From Streptomyces sp. NBC_00273 (lineage in GTDB: Bacteria > Actinomycetota > Actinomycetes > Streptomycetales > Streptomycetaceae), in contig NZ_CP108067.1 in NCBI RefSeq assembly GCF_036178145.1, positions 3,038,001 to 3,102,000 on the forward strand: a stretch of DNA of 64,000 nucleotides, read 5' to 3'. The notes below the pieces were generated by a model that ran no database searches, was not told where the DNA came from, and was given only the letters and a program-made list of their open reading frames with translations. This document shows positions 1-9,024 of this stretch, piece by piece. A program made the translations under genes and the position numbers. How positions within the stretch are numbered: position 1 is the stretch's first letter; every line of letters begins with the position of its first letter.

Positions 1-1
1 G

Positions 2-538
2 CAGATGGCGGTCGTGCGGGAGCTGTGGGAGTCCCGGGACCGGATCGCGCAGCGACGTGACGTGTCGCCGGGCAAGGTGCTGGGCGACGCCGCGATCGTC
101 GAGGCCGCGCTCGCCCTGCCGGCCAACGTGCACACCCTGTCCGCCCTGCCCGGCTACGGGCAGCGGATGGGCCGGCGCCAGCTGGACCAGTGGATGGCCG
201 CCGTGGACCGGGCGAAGGCCCTGCCCGAGAACGAGCTGCCGCAGCCCGGGGCGACCCCGGCCGGTCCCCCGCCGCCGCGCTCCTGGGTGGACAAGGACCC
301 GGCGGCCGCGGCCCGGCTCTCGGCGGCCCGTACCGCCGTCTCGGCGCTGGCGGAGGCGCTGAACCTGCCGCAGGAGAACCTGATCACCCCGGACACGGTC
401 CGTCGGCTGTGCTGGGAGCCGCCGCAGCGGCTGCACGCGGACGCGGTGTCGGAGGCCCTGGCGGGCTACGGTGCCCGGCCCTGGCAGATCGAACTGGTGA
501 CCCCGGTGCTGGTCACGGCCCTGGCCGCGACCGCCTGA
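2..538 (+). CDS. rnd: Ribonuclease D family protein, C-terminal part (HRDC domain); 5' end outside window
   Basis: The frame is open from the left edge, so this is the 3' end of a longer gene. The first visible ~60 residues (LWESRDRIAQRRDVSPGKVL, then a helix starting GDAAIVEAA) match the HRDC fold, a helical nucleic-acid-binding module at the C-terminus of ribonuclease D and RecQ. A proline-rich linker and a second helical segment (about residues 95-175) follow, as in the longer actinobacterial RNase D proteins. The 3'-5' exonuclease domain with its DEDD residues would lie to the left and is not visible. The in-frame ATG at 5 should not be taken as the real start. The gene ends just before a strong bidirectional hairpin and converges on the protease relic. 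Family assignment is fairly sure; catalytic activity cannot be judged from this part. Confidence 0.7.
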   Translation, partial: QMAVVRELWESRDRIAQRRDVSPGKVLGDAAIVEAALALPANVHTLSALPGYGQRMGRRQLDQWMAAVDRAKALPENELPQPGATPAGPPPPRSWVDKDPAAAARLSAARTAVSALAEALNLPQENLITPDTVRRLCWEPPQRLHADAVSEALAGYGARPWQIELVTPVLVTALAATA

Positions 539-570
539 ACCGGCGGACCGGGACCCGATCCCACCCGTAG

Positions 571-597
571 GAGCCCCCGGCCCGGTGCCGGGGGCTC
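571..597. terminator. Bidirectional hairpin terminator between convergent genes
   Basis: GAGCCCCCGGC (571-581) pairs perfectly with GCCGGGGGCTC (587-597) across a 5-nt loop. It lies between the stop of the RNase D gene and the stop of the convergent protease relic, and could serve both. There is no T-tract, which is usual for Streptomyces hairpin terminators. Confidence 0.75.
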
Positions 598-623
598 TCG
601 CCGTTCGCCGACCGCCGCCCGGG

Positions 624-1669
624 TCAGGCCGGCGGGGCGATCATCCGCTCGGTGCCGAGGCTGTTCATGCGGGTGTCCTGGTACAGGGTGGTCTCGCCGT
701 CGGACCAGCGGATGATCAGGTCGTTGGTGAGACCGTCGCTCGTGAACTGGCCGGTGGTCATGGCGACGCTGTGGGTCCAGGTCTTGTTGGGGCCGTGGAC
801 GGGCTGTTCGGCGCCGGGGCCGCCGGTGGTGGTGCCGACGTAGTTGTTGAGCGCGCCGCTGGACCAGCGGACCACGAGGTCCCACTTCTGGTTTCCGGAG
901 AACTGCCCGGAGGTCAGCAGGGTGGCGTCCTTCCAGGTGCTGTTGGGGTCCTTGAGCTTGTACTCCTGGCCCAAGGTGCCGGCGCCGATGTTGCCGACGA
1001 CCCGGCCGGTGCGCGCAGCCGCGTTGTATCCCTTGATCCACGGGCTGCCGGAGACGCCGCCGTAATAGCCGCCGCACTCCATCTTCAGCTGCCGGAACCC
1101 GGGGAGCCGGGTGGTGGGGACGTCGCACGTGATCGCCTGGTGCTTGCTGTTGACCGACGCGCTGGACGGGTAGCCGCCCACCGTCACGTTGTGCTCGTAG
1201 GCCGAGGTGGCGGTGAAGGTGAGGGCCCCTGTGATGTTCTCGGGCAGCCCCTTGCCGTTCGCGTGCACCTTGACGAAGGCGAAGTCCAGGTCGGACAGGG
1301 GCCCCTTGGCGGTTTCGTTCTTGGGGTACCGGGGTCCCGATAGATCGCCCCGATCGGGAAGACACCGGCCGGCTGCTCGGTCGCGGACTTTCCGTGGCGG
1401 TACTGCGGAACGAAGATGCTGTGCGTCGCCCGGACCAGACCGTTCGCGCAGTGGCCTGCGGTGAGCACCAAGTCCTTCCCCTTGCTTCGGACGGCACTTC
1501 CCGTGCAGGAGGTGTCGCCGCCGATGTCCTTGCTGTCACGGAAGAACGTTCCGACCATGGGAAGTCCGTCGAAGTAGACCCCCTTGGGTATGCCGCTCGG
1601 ATGAAGCGGTGGGGCAGCGAGCAGGACCGCGCCGACACCGAGGGCGAGTGGGGTTAACCATCTGGTCAA
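624..1669 (-). pseudogene. Secreted trypsin-like serine protease, single-base frameshift
   Basis: Two overlapping reverse-strand frames together make one protease. The 5' frame (from 1669, a TTG start preceded by AGGAAG) gives a signal peptide and the catalytic His in TAGHC. The 3' frame gives the catalytic Asp in SDLDFAFVKV and the catalytic Ser in GGVSGSPW. It then has a C-terminal module with two similar segments (WDLVVRWSSG and NDLIIRWSDGE) of the kind fused to Streptomyces exported proteins. The frames would join if the C-run opposite GGGG at 1331-1334 had one more base, giving a continuous IYRDPRYPKNETAKGPLSDL. As written, the triad is split and the product would be inactive. A homopolymer error in the assembly is as likely as real decay. 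Codon 5 is TTA (1657-1655), so expression may also depend on bldA tRNA. Confidence 0.75.
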
Positions 1670-1788
1670 GGGAGTGCTTCCTGAGCGAAATGATGACGCA
1701 GCCGATGGACCTTATGCCGCGTCAGTTCGATGAGGAGGCAGAGTATGTAGGGCTTTGAAGATCGCCAATAAGAAAGCAAAGGGTTTAG

Positions 1789-2669
1789 CTGCACACGAAA
1801 GCGCAACACATCGGCGCGGTCGGAGCGCTGACATTGCTGTTGGCGGGTGGAGCGGGAAACGCGTTAGCGGCGTCGGTCGAGGATCCGCCCCGGCCGGCGC
1901 CGAGCGGTGCGGAACTCTCGGCCAGGCCCGGGGACCGGATCGGCGTGACAACCGAGGCCCTGCGGTCCAGTGACGCCTTCAGCGGCGTCCGGGTGACCTC
2001 CCCGGCCTTCGCCGCCGATGGCACGTTCCGGATGGACGACAACCTCCTCAAGGCCGTGGCGACGATTTCGTGCACCGCCGAACCGGGCTCCTACGAAGTA
2101 CGGTTCGGCTCGGCCGTGGACGTGCACATCGGCTCGGAGATCGACCGGCTGTGGGGCACCGTCCGGGTGGCACCGGCCGATGCGGCGGAGCGGGCGGAGT
2201 GCGCACGGAAGACGGCCGCCCGGCCGCCGGAGTCCATGGAGGAGAGGTACCCCGCGGGCACGCAGTGGCCGGCGTCGGCCTGGGACGTGCGCACCGTGCA
2301 GGCCGGCGGGGAGCTCCGGGCCAAGGACGGGCTGGAGATGGGCAACGACGGCGAGGTCGAGCTCACGTCCCCCGGGTTCACGCAGCCGGTCGTGATGCAC
2401 GGCGACAAGATGGTGACCGCCACGGTCCGCATCCGGTGCGCCGCCGAGCCCGGCCTCTACGTCGTGCACTGGAACGAGAAGGGCAAGCCGGCCAGGGAAT
2501 GGGCCCGCTACCGGGTGACCGCGGCCGCGGCGGACTGCCAGGACCGGCGGCCGCACCCCGGGCGAGCGGGGCCCGGCGGACGGCTCCCTGGCTGCTCGGC
2601 GGAGCCGCGGCCCTGGCCGCGGCGGGAGCCGTCGGCTACGCCCTCTTCCGCCGTCGGCGCGACGTCTGA
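1789..2669 (+). pseudogene. Exported membrane-anchored two-repeat protein, single-base frameshift near C-terminus
   Basis: Function not recognised. The forward frame gives a signal peptide (HIGAVGALTLLLAGGAGNALA) followed by two similar extracellular domains. Each contains a VTSPAF/LTSPGF strand, a conserved cysteine segment (ISCTAEPGSYEV and IRCAAEPGLYVV) and about 90-100 residues. The C-terminal membrane anchor (LLGGAAALAAAGAVGYALF followed by RRRR) lies in the neighbouring frame and ends at 2669. A one-base loss around 2565-2582, in C/G runs, would join the two. The start is uncertain: the frame opens after a stop at 1786 with CTG (1789), and the first TTG is at 1834, inside the signal peptide, so the start may also be damaged. 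The signal peptide carries a TTA codon at 1864-1866. It is divergent from the frameshifted protease. Confidence 0.6.
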
Positions 2670-3021
2670 ATCCCTGGAACGGAGGGCGGGATTTCACTTA
2701 TCGACTTTGACCGAAAAGGCCGGGGACATGTCTCGCAGAAGTCCTGCCCCCCATGCAGGTCGATTCACCCGGGCCGCCTCCATTTCTCGCACAGGATCAT
2801 TGCTCCGGCGAAAGGGAACCATTCCCGGTCTGCAGCGGCCGGCGCCGAGGAATACCACGAAGAGTTCTTCGGCGCGCTCTCCGGTATCGACCGGAAGCCG
2901 TCCTGACGGCCGATTCCGCCGGTAGCGGACCGCTCCAGCGGCCGTCGGAAGGGCCCCGGCTCGCCGACCGCGAGCGGGGCCCTCGGGCGCGGGCCCGGGC
3001 GCGGGCCCCGGGCGGGCGCGC
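2670..3021. other. Intergenic region, 352 bp, with a GC-rich inverted repeat
   Basis: I see no convincing coding sequence here. Near the right end, GGGGCCC (2976-2982) can pair with GGGCCCC (3003-3009) around a (G)GCGCGGGC-type direct repeat. This sits just beyond the stop of the leftward alpha/beta hydrolase and could end its transcription. The rest holds no recognisable motif. Confidence 0.4.
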
Positions 3022-4188
3022 CTAGAGGGTGTCCGCGTAGGCGCCGTCCTCGTCCACGTAGAAGCTGCCCTTCTCCAGGTCGTCGACCTTCCCGTGCTTG
3101 AGCCACTGCTTGGACAGCCGGTGCAGGACCTTGGACTGGCGCTCCCAGACCATGGAGTGGCCGGCACAGGACACCCGGAACATCAGTTTGCGGACGCCGG
3201 GGATCGCGTCGTAGAAGGCGGGGACCGAGAAGGTGGGCGAGTTCGCCGTCGCGTCGTGCTCGCCGTAGACGATCATCACCGGCACCTCGTCGCCGAGCAC
3301 ACCGCCGATCGGGACGGTGTCCTGGTTCCAGCCCCACCAGTAGGAGTTGCGGAACCGCAGCACGCCCTCGGGCGCCCCGGCCGTCGGGCCGCCCCAGGCC
3401 TTGCCGACGGGGTCGACGGCCATGAGCTCCTTCCAGACCGCGTCGACCATGCCCGCCGCCCGCTGCTTGGGGGAGCGCACCTCCTTGTCCCAGGCGCTTT
3501 CCAAGCCCGTCCTGCTCGACAGGTTCATCGGGAAGCCGAACAGGGAGGCCGGGGTGGACACGGGGAAGGACGCGACCGGTGCGCCGAAGCTCTTCGGCGG
3601 CGCGCTGGCCCGGCCGGCGGGCGGGTAGATCGGCGCGAGGAGGAGCAGGCTCTCGACCTTCTCCGAGTACTGGATCGCGTACGGCCCGAACACGAAGGCG
3701 GCGGCGGACTGGCCGACCAGGGCCACCTTGGTGACGCCCTTCTTCGCCTTGATGTACTCGACCACCGCGTCGACCTCGCCCCACTCGCTCTCCGAGTTGC
3801 CGAGCTCGTGCGGATAGGGCGGGGTGCAGGTGTACGTCAGGGGGTTCGGGTCGAGGATCTCCTGGTGCTGCGGATTGGCGTTGCAGGGCTTGTCCATCTC
3901 TGGACGCGGCGACAGGCCGGAGCCCGTGAGCTCCATGAGGAACACGTCGAATCCGGCCTTGGCCAGGTGCTGTGCCCAGCTGTACTTGCCGCCGTCGTGC
4001 TGGAGGTCGAAGGCCACGGCGGACGGGACGCTGCGCCCGTGCAGCATCAGGACGACCTTGCGCTGCGCATTGGGGCCGGACGGGGTCCCGTCGTACTCCC
4101 GTACGTGCAGCTTGACGTTCTGTCCCGCGTTGGCGGGGACCGTCGAGATGTGCGGAACCTTGTGGTCCGTGGGCGTGGTGGTGGCCAT
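3022..4188 (-). CDS. Alpha/beta-fold hydrolase (cytosolic, substrate unknown)
   Basis: A 388-residue protein with an alpha/beta hydrolase core. LMLHGRSVPSA is the oxyanion-side HG motif, and VALVGQSAAAF carries the likely nucleophile Ser in a G-x-S-x-A elbow instead of G-x-S-x-G. The acid is probably in VMIVYGEHDATA, and the catalytic His is in SCAGHSMVWE. No signal peptide is apparent. I chose ATG 4188 because GGAGG lies 9 nt upstream; the ATG at 4197 abuts that SD directly. The gene stands alone. Substrate cannot be deduced. Lipase- or esterase-like activity is the family expectation. Confidence 0.8.
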   Translation of the reverse strand: MATTTPTDHKVPHISTVPANAGQNVKLHVREYDGTPSGPNAQRKVVLMLHGRSVPSAVAFDLQHDGGKYSWAQHLAKAGFDVFLMELTGSGLSPRPEMDKPCNANPQHQEILDPNPLTYTCTPPYPHELGNSESEWGEVDAVVEYIKAKKGVTKVALVGQSAAAFVFGPYAIQYSEKVESLLLLAPIYPPAGRASAPPKSFGAPVASFPVSTPASLFGFPMNLSSRTGLESAWDKEVRSPKQRAAGMVDAVWKELMAVDPVGKAWGGPTAGAPEGVLRFRNSYWWGWNQDTVPIGGVLGDEVPVMIVYGEHDATANSPTFSVPAFYDAIPGVRKLMFRVSCAGHSMVWERQSKVLHRLSKQWLKHGKVDDLEKGSFYVDEDGAYADTL

Positions 4189-4403
4189 TGCTCGCATCCT
4201 CCGTCGACCGGGCCGGAGGGGACGCTCCGGCCCGGACAGGATCGGGACTGTCCGGGGGCGGCGCCACGATCGCGGCCGGGGGCCGGGTGCACGTGACCTG
4301 AACGGGTTGGCCGGACGGGTCCGATCGGTGGGGCGCGGGGCCCCGGCGCCGCGGCCCGAGTGTGACCTTCGCCGCTCCTCCGGGAGGGGGTGTGCACATT
4401 GGT

Positions 4404-4419
4404 TACCCGCAAGTAGCAT
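4404..4419 (+). promoter_or_regulatory. Candidate operator/-10 region in the 314-bp space before fadAB
   Basis: The interval 4189-4502 has no gene. TACCCGCAAGTA (4404-4415) is an interrupted palindrome (TAC..GC..GTA) and overlaps TAGCAT (4414-4419), which fits an actinobacterial TANNNT -10 element about 85 nt before the fadA start. It is a plausible place for a TetR- or FadR-type repressor of fatty acid degradation. No regulator gene is adjacent, so this stays a suggestion. Confidence 0.3.
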
Positions 4420-4502
4420 GGTCGGGTGAGCGGGCGCTCAGCGACCTACGCCGAACGCCCCCGCGCGCAGCAGTGCACACCCGCACCTGGAGGAGAGCCA
4501 AC

Positions 4503-5729
4503 GTGCCTCGTACCGTCAGGGACGTCGTCTTCGTCGACGGCGTCCGCACCCCGTTCGGCAAGGCGGGCCCGAAGGGCATCTACCACGAGACCCGCGCCGA
4601 CGACCTCGTCGTGAAGGCGATCCGGGAGCTGCTGCGCCGCAACCCGGACCTGGACCCCAAGAAGATCGACGAGGTCGCCATCGCCGCGACCACGCAGATC
4701 GGCGACCAGGGCCTCACGCTGGGCCGTACGGCCGGCATCCTCGCGGGCCTCCCGCAGTCCGTCCCGGGCTACTCGATCGACCGCATGTGCGCCGGCGCGC
4801 TGACCGCCGTGACCGCCGTCGCGGGCGGCGTGGCCTTCGGTGCGTACGACGTCGCCCTCGCCGGCGGTGTCGAGCACATGGGCCGTCACCCCATGGGCGA
4901 GGGCGTGGACCCGAACCCGCGCTTCGTCTCCGAGAAGCTGGTCGACGAGTCCGCCCTGTTCATGGGCATGACCGCCGAGAACCTGCACGACCGGTACCCG
5001 ACGATCACCAAGCTCCGCGCCGACGAGTACGCCGTGCGCTCGCAGGAGAAGGCCGCCAAGGCGTACGCCGACGGCAAGATCCAGCAGGACCTGGTCCCGA
5101 TCTCGGTGCGCAACACCAACGAGGCGGCCGGTGAGACGGGCTGGGGCCTGGTCACCACCGACGAGCCGATGCGCCCGGGCACCACGCTGGAGAACCTGGC
5201 CGGCCTGAAGACCCCGTTCCGTACGCACGGCCGGGTCACCGCGGGCAACGCCGCCGGTCTCAACGACGGTGCCACCGCCGCGATCATCGCGTCCGAGGAC
5301 TTCGCCCGGGAGAACAACCTCCCGGTCAAGATGCGCCTGGTCTCGTACTCCTTCGCGGGTGTCGAGCCCGAGGTCATGGGCTACGGCCCGATCCCGGCCA
5401 CCGAGAAGGCCCTGGCCCAGGCCGGCCTGACGATCGAGGACATCGGTCTCTTCGAGATCAACGAGGCCTTCGCGGTTCAGGTCCTCGCGTTCCTGGAGCA
5501 CTACGGCATCGCCGACGACGACGCCCGGGTGAACCAGTACGGCGGCGCCATCGCCTTCGGTCACCCGCTCGCCTCCTCGGGCGTGCGCCTGATGACGCAG
5601 CTGGCCCGTCAGTTCGAGGAGCAGCCGCACGTCCGCTACGGCCTGACCACCATGTGCGTCGGCTTCGGCATGGGCGCCACGGTCATCTGGGAGAACCCGA
5701 ACTTCAACGCCGAGGGAGACTCCAAGTGA
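4503..5729 (+). CDS. fadA: Acetyl-CoA acyltransferase / thiolase (beta-oxidation)
   Basis: A 408-residue thiolase, the usual length. It cleaves 3-ketoacyl-CoA to acetyl-CoA and a shortened acyl-CoA in the cytosol. The acylated cysteine is in SIDRMCAGAL (about Cys96). The other active-site blocks are present: NEAFA, GHPLASSG with the catalytic His, and TTMCVGFGMG with the second Cys near the C-terminus. The start is GTG 4503 (MPRTVRDVVFVDG), preceded by GGAGAG about 8 nt upstream. The last codons overlap the start of fadB (GTGA at 5726-5729), so the two are translationally coupled and probably form one trifunctional complex. Activity as 3-ketoacyl-CoA thiolase versus acetoacetyl-CoA thiolase cannot be separated by sequence reading, but the fadB partner favours the former. 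Confidence 0.93.
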   Translation: MPRTVRDVVFVDGVRTPFGKAGPKGIYHETRADDLVVKAIRELLRRNPDLDPKKIDEVAIAATTQIGDQGLTLGRTAGILAGLPQSVPGYSIDRMCAGALTAVTAVAGGVAFGAYDVALAGGVEHMGRHPMGEGVDPNPRFVSEKLVDESALFMGMTAENLHDRYPTITKLRADEYAVRSQEKAAKAYADGKIQQDLVPISVRNTNEAAGETGWGLVTTDEPMRPGTTLENLAGLKTPFRTHGRVTAGNAAGLNDGATAAIIASEDFARENNLPVKMRLVSYSFAGVEPEVMGYGPIPATEKALAQAGLTIEDIGLFEINEAFAVQVLAFLEHYGIADDDARVNQYGGAIAFGHPLASSGVRLMTQLARQFEEQPHVRYGLTTMCVGFGMGATVIWENPNFNAEGDSK

Positions 5730-7864
5730 GCACCACCGCTGAGCTCCTGAAGGGCGCGGCCGAGCTGTTCCCGGACGAGGTCGTCACGTCCGCGCACGTG
5801 CGCCACCTGGACCTGCCGTTCGGCGCCGGGCGCTTCGCGCTCATCACGCTGGACAACGGCTTCGACCACACCAAGCCGACCACCTTCGGTCCGCAGTCGC
5901 TCGCCAACCTGAACGCGGCGATCGACCAGGTCGAGCAGGAGGCCCTCGCGGGCTCCATCGTCGGCGCGGGCATCACCGGCAAGCCGTTCATCTTCGCGGT
6001 CGGCGCCGACCTCAAGGGCGTCGAGCTGCTGAAGAAGCACGACGAGGCGCTCGCCATCGGCAAGGGCGGCCACGACGTCTTCAAGCGCCTCTCGGCGCTG
6101 GCGGTCCCGACCTTCGCGTACTACAACGGCGCGGCCATGGGCGGCGGCGTCGAGGTCGGTCTGCACTGCTCCTACCGGACCGTCTCGAAGGCCATCCCGG
6201 CCTTCTCGCTGCCCGAGGTCTTCCTCGGCCTGGTTCCCGGCTGGGGCGGCTGCGCCATCCTGCCGAACCTGATCGGCGCCGAGCGCGCGGTCTCGGTGAT
6301 CATCGAGAACTCGCTCAACCAGAACAAGCAGCTGCGCGGCAAGCAGGTCTTCGACCTTGGCATCGCCGACGCGCTGTTCGAGGGCGCGGACTTCCTGGAG
6401 CAGTCGCTCCTGTGGACCGCGAACGTCCTGAACGGCACCACCGAGGTCGTCCGCGCGGAGATCGACCGCGGCGAGGCCTGGGACGCGGCCGTCGCCAAGG
6501 GCCGCGCCATCGCGGACTCCAAGGTGCACGGCGCCGCTCCGGCCGCCTACCGCGCGCTGGAGATCATCGCCGCGGCCAAGTCCGGCGACCTCCAGGCCGG
6601 CTTCGACGCCGAGGACACGGCGCTGGCCGACCTCATCATGGGCGGCGAGCTGCGCTCGGGCATCTACGCCTTCAACCTGGTGCAGAAGCGCGCCAAGCGC
6701 CCGGCCGGTGCCCCGGACAAGTCCCTGGCCCGTCCGGTCACCAAGGTCGGCGTCGTTGGCGCGGGCCTGATGGCCTCGCAGCTGGCGCTGCTCTTCCTGC
6801 GCCGCCTGGAGGTGCCGGTGGTCCTCACCGACATCGACCAGGAGCGCGTGGACAAGGGCGTGGGCTACGTCCACGCCGAGATCCAGAAGCTGCTCGGCAA
6901 GGGCCGCATCAACCAGGACAAGGCCAACCGCCTGACCGCCCTGGTGAGCGGCGTCCTGGACAAGGCCGAGGGCTTCGCGGACGCGGACTTCATCATCGAG
7001 GCCGTGTTCGAGGAGATGTCCGTCAAGCAGAAGGTGTTCGCGGAGGTCGAGGCGGTCGCCCCGGCGCACGCGATCCTCGCCACCAACACCTCCTCGCTGT
7101 CGGTGTCGGAGATGGCCTCCAAGCTCCAGCACCCGGAGCGCGTGGTCGGCTTCCACTTCTTCAACCCGGTCGCGATCCTCCCGCTGCTGGAGATCGTCCG
7201 CGGTGAGCAGACCGACGAGGCCTCGCTGGCCACGGCCTTCGGCGTCGCCAAGAAGCTGAAGAAGACCGCGGTCCTCACCAAGGACGCCCCGGCGTTCGTC
7301 GTGAACCGCATCCTGACCCGCTTCATGGGCGAGATCCAGAACGTCATCGACGAGGGCACCCCGGTCGTCACGGCGGAGAAGGCCATCGAGCCGCTCGGCC
7401 TGCCGATGTCCCCGCTGGTGCTGCTGGAGCTCGTGGGTCCGGCGATCGGTCTGCACGTCTCCGAGACCCTGAACCGCGCCTTCCCGGAGCGCTTCACCGT
7501 CTCCCCGAACCTCAAGCGGGTCGTCGAGGCCGGCAAGCGCGGCTTCTACGTCTACAACGCGGAGAACGGCTTCAAGCCGGAGCTGGACCCCGAGGTCGCC
7601 GCGCTCCTGGTGCAGGGCGACGTCGTCCTGACGGAGGAGCAGGTCCGCGACCGCGTCCTGGACGCGGTGGCGCAGGAGATCGGCCTGATGCTGGAGGAGG
7701 GTGTCGTGGCCGAGGCCCAGGACATCGACCTCTGCCTGATCACGGGCGCCGGCTGGCCCTTCCACCTGGGCGGCGTGACGCCGTACCTGGACCGTGAAGG
7801 CGTCTCGGAGCGCGTGAACGGCAAGAAGTTCCTCGCCCCCGGCCTGGCGAGCATCCCGGCCTAG
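5726..7864 (+). CDS. fadB: Fatty acid oxidation complex alpha subunit (enoyl-CoA hydratase / 3-hydroxyacyl-CoA dehydrogenase)
   Basis: A 712-residue bifunctional enzyme. The N-terminal crotonase-fold part (about 1-300) shows KPFIFAVGADLKGV and GAAMGGGVEVGLHC, the oxyanion-hole segments of enoyl-CoA hydratases. The dehydrogenase part begins near residue 338 with the Rossmann motif VGVVGAGLMA, then has VGFHFFNPVAILPLLEIV, the catalytic His region, and two C-terminal helical domains. It carries out hydration and NAD-dependent oxidation in beta-oxidation and hands 3-ketoacyl-CoA to the thiolase encoded just upstream. The GTG start at 5726 overlaps the fadA stop by four bases. A perfect hairpin follows 30 nt after the stop, so this is a two-gene operon. 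Confidence 0.93.
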   Translation: MSTTAELLKGAAELFPDEVVTSAHVRHLDLPFGAGRFALITLDNGFDHTKPTTFGPQSLANLNAAIDQVEQEALAGSIVGAGITGKPFIFAVGADLKGVELLKKHDEALAIGKGGHDVFKRLSALAVPTFAYYNGAAMGGGVEVGLHCSYRTVSKAIPAFSLPEVFLGLVPGWGGCAILPNLIGAERAVSVIIENSLNQNKQLRGKQVFDLGIADALFEGADFLEQSLLWTANVLNGTTEVVRAEIDRGEAWDAAVAKGRAIADSKVHGAAPAAYRALEIIAAAKSGDLQAGFDAEDTALADLIMGGELRSGIYAFNLVQKRAKRPAGAPDKSLARPVTKVGVVGAGLMASQLALLFLRRLEVPVVLTDIDQERVDKGVGYVHAEIQKLLGKGRINQDKANRLTALVSGVLDKAEGFADADFIIEAVFEEMSVKQKVFAEVEAVAPAHAILATNTSSLSVSEMASKLQHPERVVGFHFFNPVAILPLLEIVRGEQTDEASLATAFGVAKKLKKTAVLTKDAPAFVVNRILTRFMGEIQNVIDEGTPVVTAEKAIEPLGLPMSPLVLLELVGPAIGLHVSETLNRAFPERFTVSPNLKRVVEAGKRGFYVYNAENGFKPELDPEVAALLVQGDVVLTEEQVRDRVLDAVAQEIGLMLEEGVVAEAQDIDLCLITGAGWPFHLGGVTPYLDREGVSERVNGKKFLAPGLASIPA

Positions 7865-7893
7865 TCCGGGTCTCGCAGGCCGTTCGACGGCGC

Positions 7894-7919
7894 GGCCCGC
7901 CCCTTCCGGGGGGCGGGCC
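7894..7919 (+). terminator. Terminator of the fadAB operon
   Basis: GGCCCGCCCC (7894-7903) and GGGGCGGGCC (7910-7919) form a perfect 10-bp stem with a 6-nt loop, 30 nt after the fadB stop. Confidence 0.75.
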
Positions 7920-7954
7920 ACCGCCGTTCGAATACCTGTCTAAGATTCACCCCC

Positions 7955-8992
7955 ATGACGGAAAAGCACGCGCGGCCCAGACGCCGCCGCCGCATTCTGC
8001 GGATCACCCTGCTGCTGGTCGCCGTGCTGATCCTGGGCACGGCCGGGGCCGGCTGGTGGACGTACAGCCACCTCAACTCCAACATCGACAGCGTCGACCT
8101 GGACCGGGCGATCGGCGACAACCGGCCCGCGAAGGTCGTCGCGAACGCCCAGAACATCCTGGTGCTCGGCTCCGACTCGCGCGCCGGGGCCAATGGCGAT
8201 CTCGACCACGGCGATGTCAGCGGTGCCCGCTCGGACACCGCGATGCTGGTGCACATACCCGAGGGCCGGGCCAAGGCCACCGCGGTGAGCATCCCCCGCG
8301 ACACCCTGATCACCCGGCCCGAGTGCAAGGACAGGGACGGCAAGGCGCTGCCGTCCGCGAAGCGGGTCATGTTCAACTCCGTCTACTCGCTCGCCGGGCC
8401 GGCCTGTGTGGTCAACACGGTGGAGCAGCTGTCCGGCGTCCGCGTGGACCACTTCGTCGAGGTCGACTTCGCCGGTTTCAAGGGCTTGGTCGATGCGCTG
8501 GGCGGGGTCACCGTCACCCTGGACAAGCCGATGAGCGGCGCCAAGGGCGGTCTGAAGCTCGACGCGGGCACGCACCGGCTGGACGGCACCGACTCGCTGA
8601 AGTTCGTCCGTACCCGCTACGGCTACGGCGACGGCAGCGACCTCGGACGCATAGGCCTCCAGCAGCAGTTCATGCTGGCGATGCTCTCCGAGATCAAGAA
8701 GCAGGACGCCCTCGGCAACCCGGCGCGCCTCTACAAGCTCGCGGACGCCGGCACCAAGTCGCTGACCACCGACTCCGACCTCGGCTCGCTCACGGCGCTC
8801 GCCGACTTCGCGCAGAGCATGAAGGGCGTGAACCCGGAGACGATGGAGACGATCATGCTGCCGGTCGCCTACGACAAGGTGGACCCCAACCGCGTGATCG
8901 TGGCCGAGCCGCAGGCGACGCAGCTGTGGGACGCCATACGCAAGGACCAGCCGGTCCCGGCCTCGGCGAAGAACTCCCCCGCCAAGGGCTGA
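7955..8992 (+). CDS. LytR-CpsA-Psr (LCP) family cell wall glycopolymer ligase
   Basis: A 345-residue type II membrane protein: a basic N-terminus (RPRRRRRI), one membrane helix at about residues 14-32, then the extracellular LCP domain. Characteristic blocks are ILVLGSDSRAG, RSDTAMLVHI and AVSIPRDTLI, with the conserved Asp and Arg residues that bind polyprenyl pyrophosphate and Mg2+. A later segment is LDGTDSLKFVRTRYGYGDGSDLGRI. Family members transfer teichoic acid, arabinogalactan or similar polymers from lipid carriers to peptidoglycan. No SD precedes ATG 7955, but TAAGAT at 7941-7946 is well placed as a -10 for a leaderless transcript. The gene is monocistronic. The exact polymer is unknown. 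Confidence 0.88.
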   Translation: MTEKHARPRRRRRILRITLLLVAVLILGTAGAGWWTYSHLNSNIDSVDLDRAIGDNRPAKVVANAQNILVLGSDSRAGANGDLDHGDVSGARSDTAMLVHIPEGRAKATAVSIPRDTLITRPECKDRDGKALPSAKRVMFNSVYSLAGPACVVNTVEQLSGVRVDHFVEVDFAGFKGLVDALGGVTVTLDKPMSGAKGGLKLDAGTHRLDGTDSLKFVRTRYGYGDGSDLGRIGLQQQFMLAMLSEIKKQDALGNPARLYKLADAGTKSLTTDSDLGSLTALADFAQSMKGVNPETMETIMLPVAYDKVDPNRVIVAEPQATQLWDAIRKDQPVPASAKNSPAKG

Positions 8993-9024
8993 GCCGCTCA
9001 AGGCGCCCGGGCCGCGGCCCGTCC

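Noticed and set aside
2976..3009. Small GC-rich gene in the 2.7-3.0 kb gap
   Set aside because: Frames here are low-complexity Arg/Gly/Ala strings with no ribosome-binding site.
5636..7921. A 761-codon open frame antisense to fadAB
   Set aside because: It mirrors the codon bias of the sense genes (Leu/Val/Arg/Asp-rich, no domain), as happens opposite long GC-rich genes.
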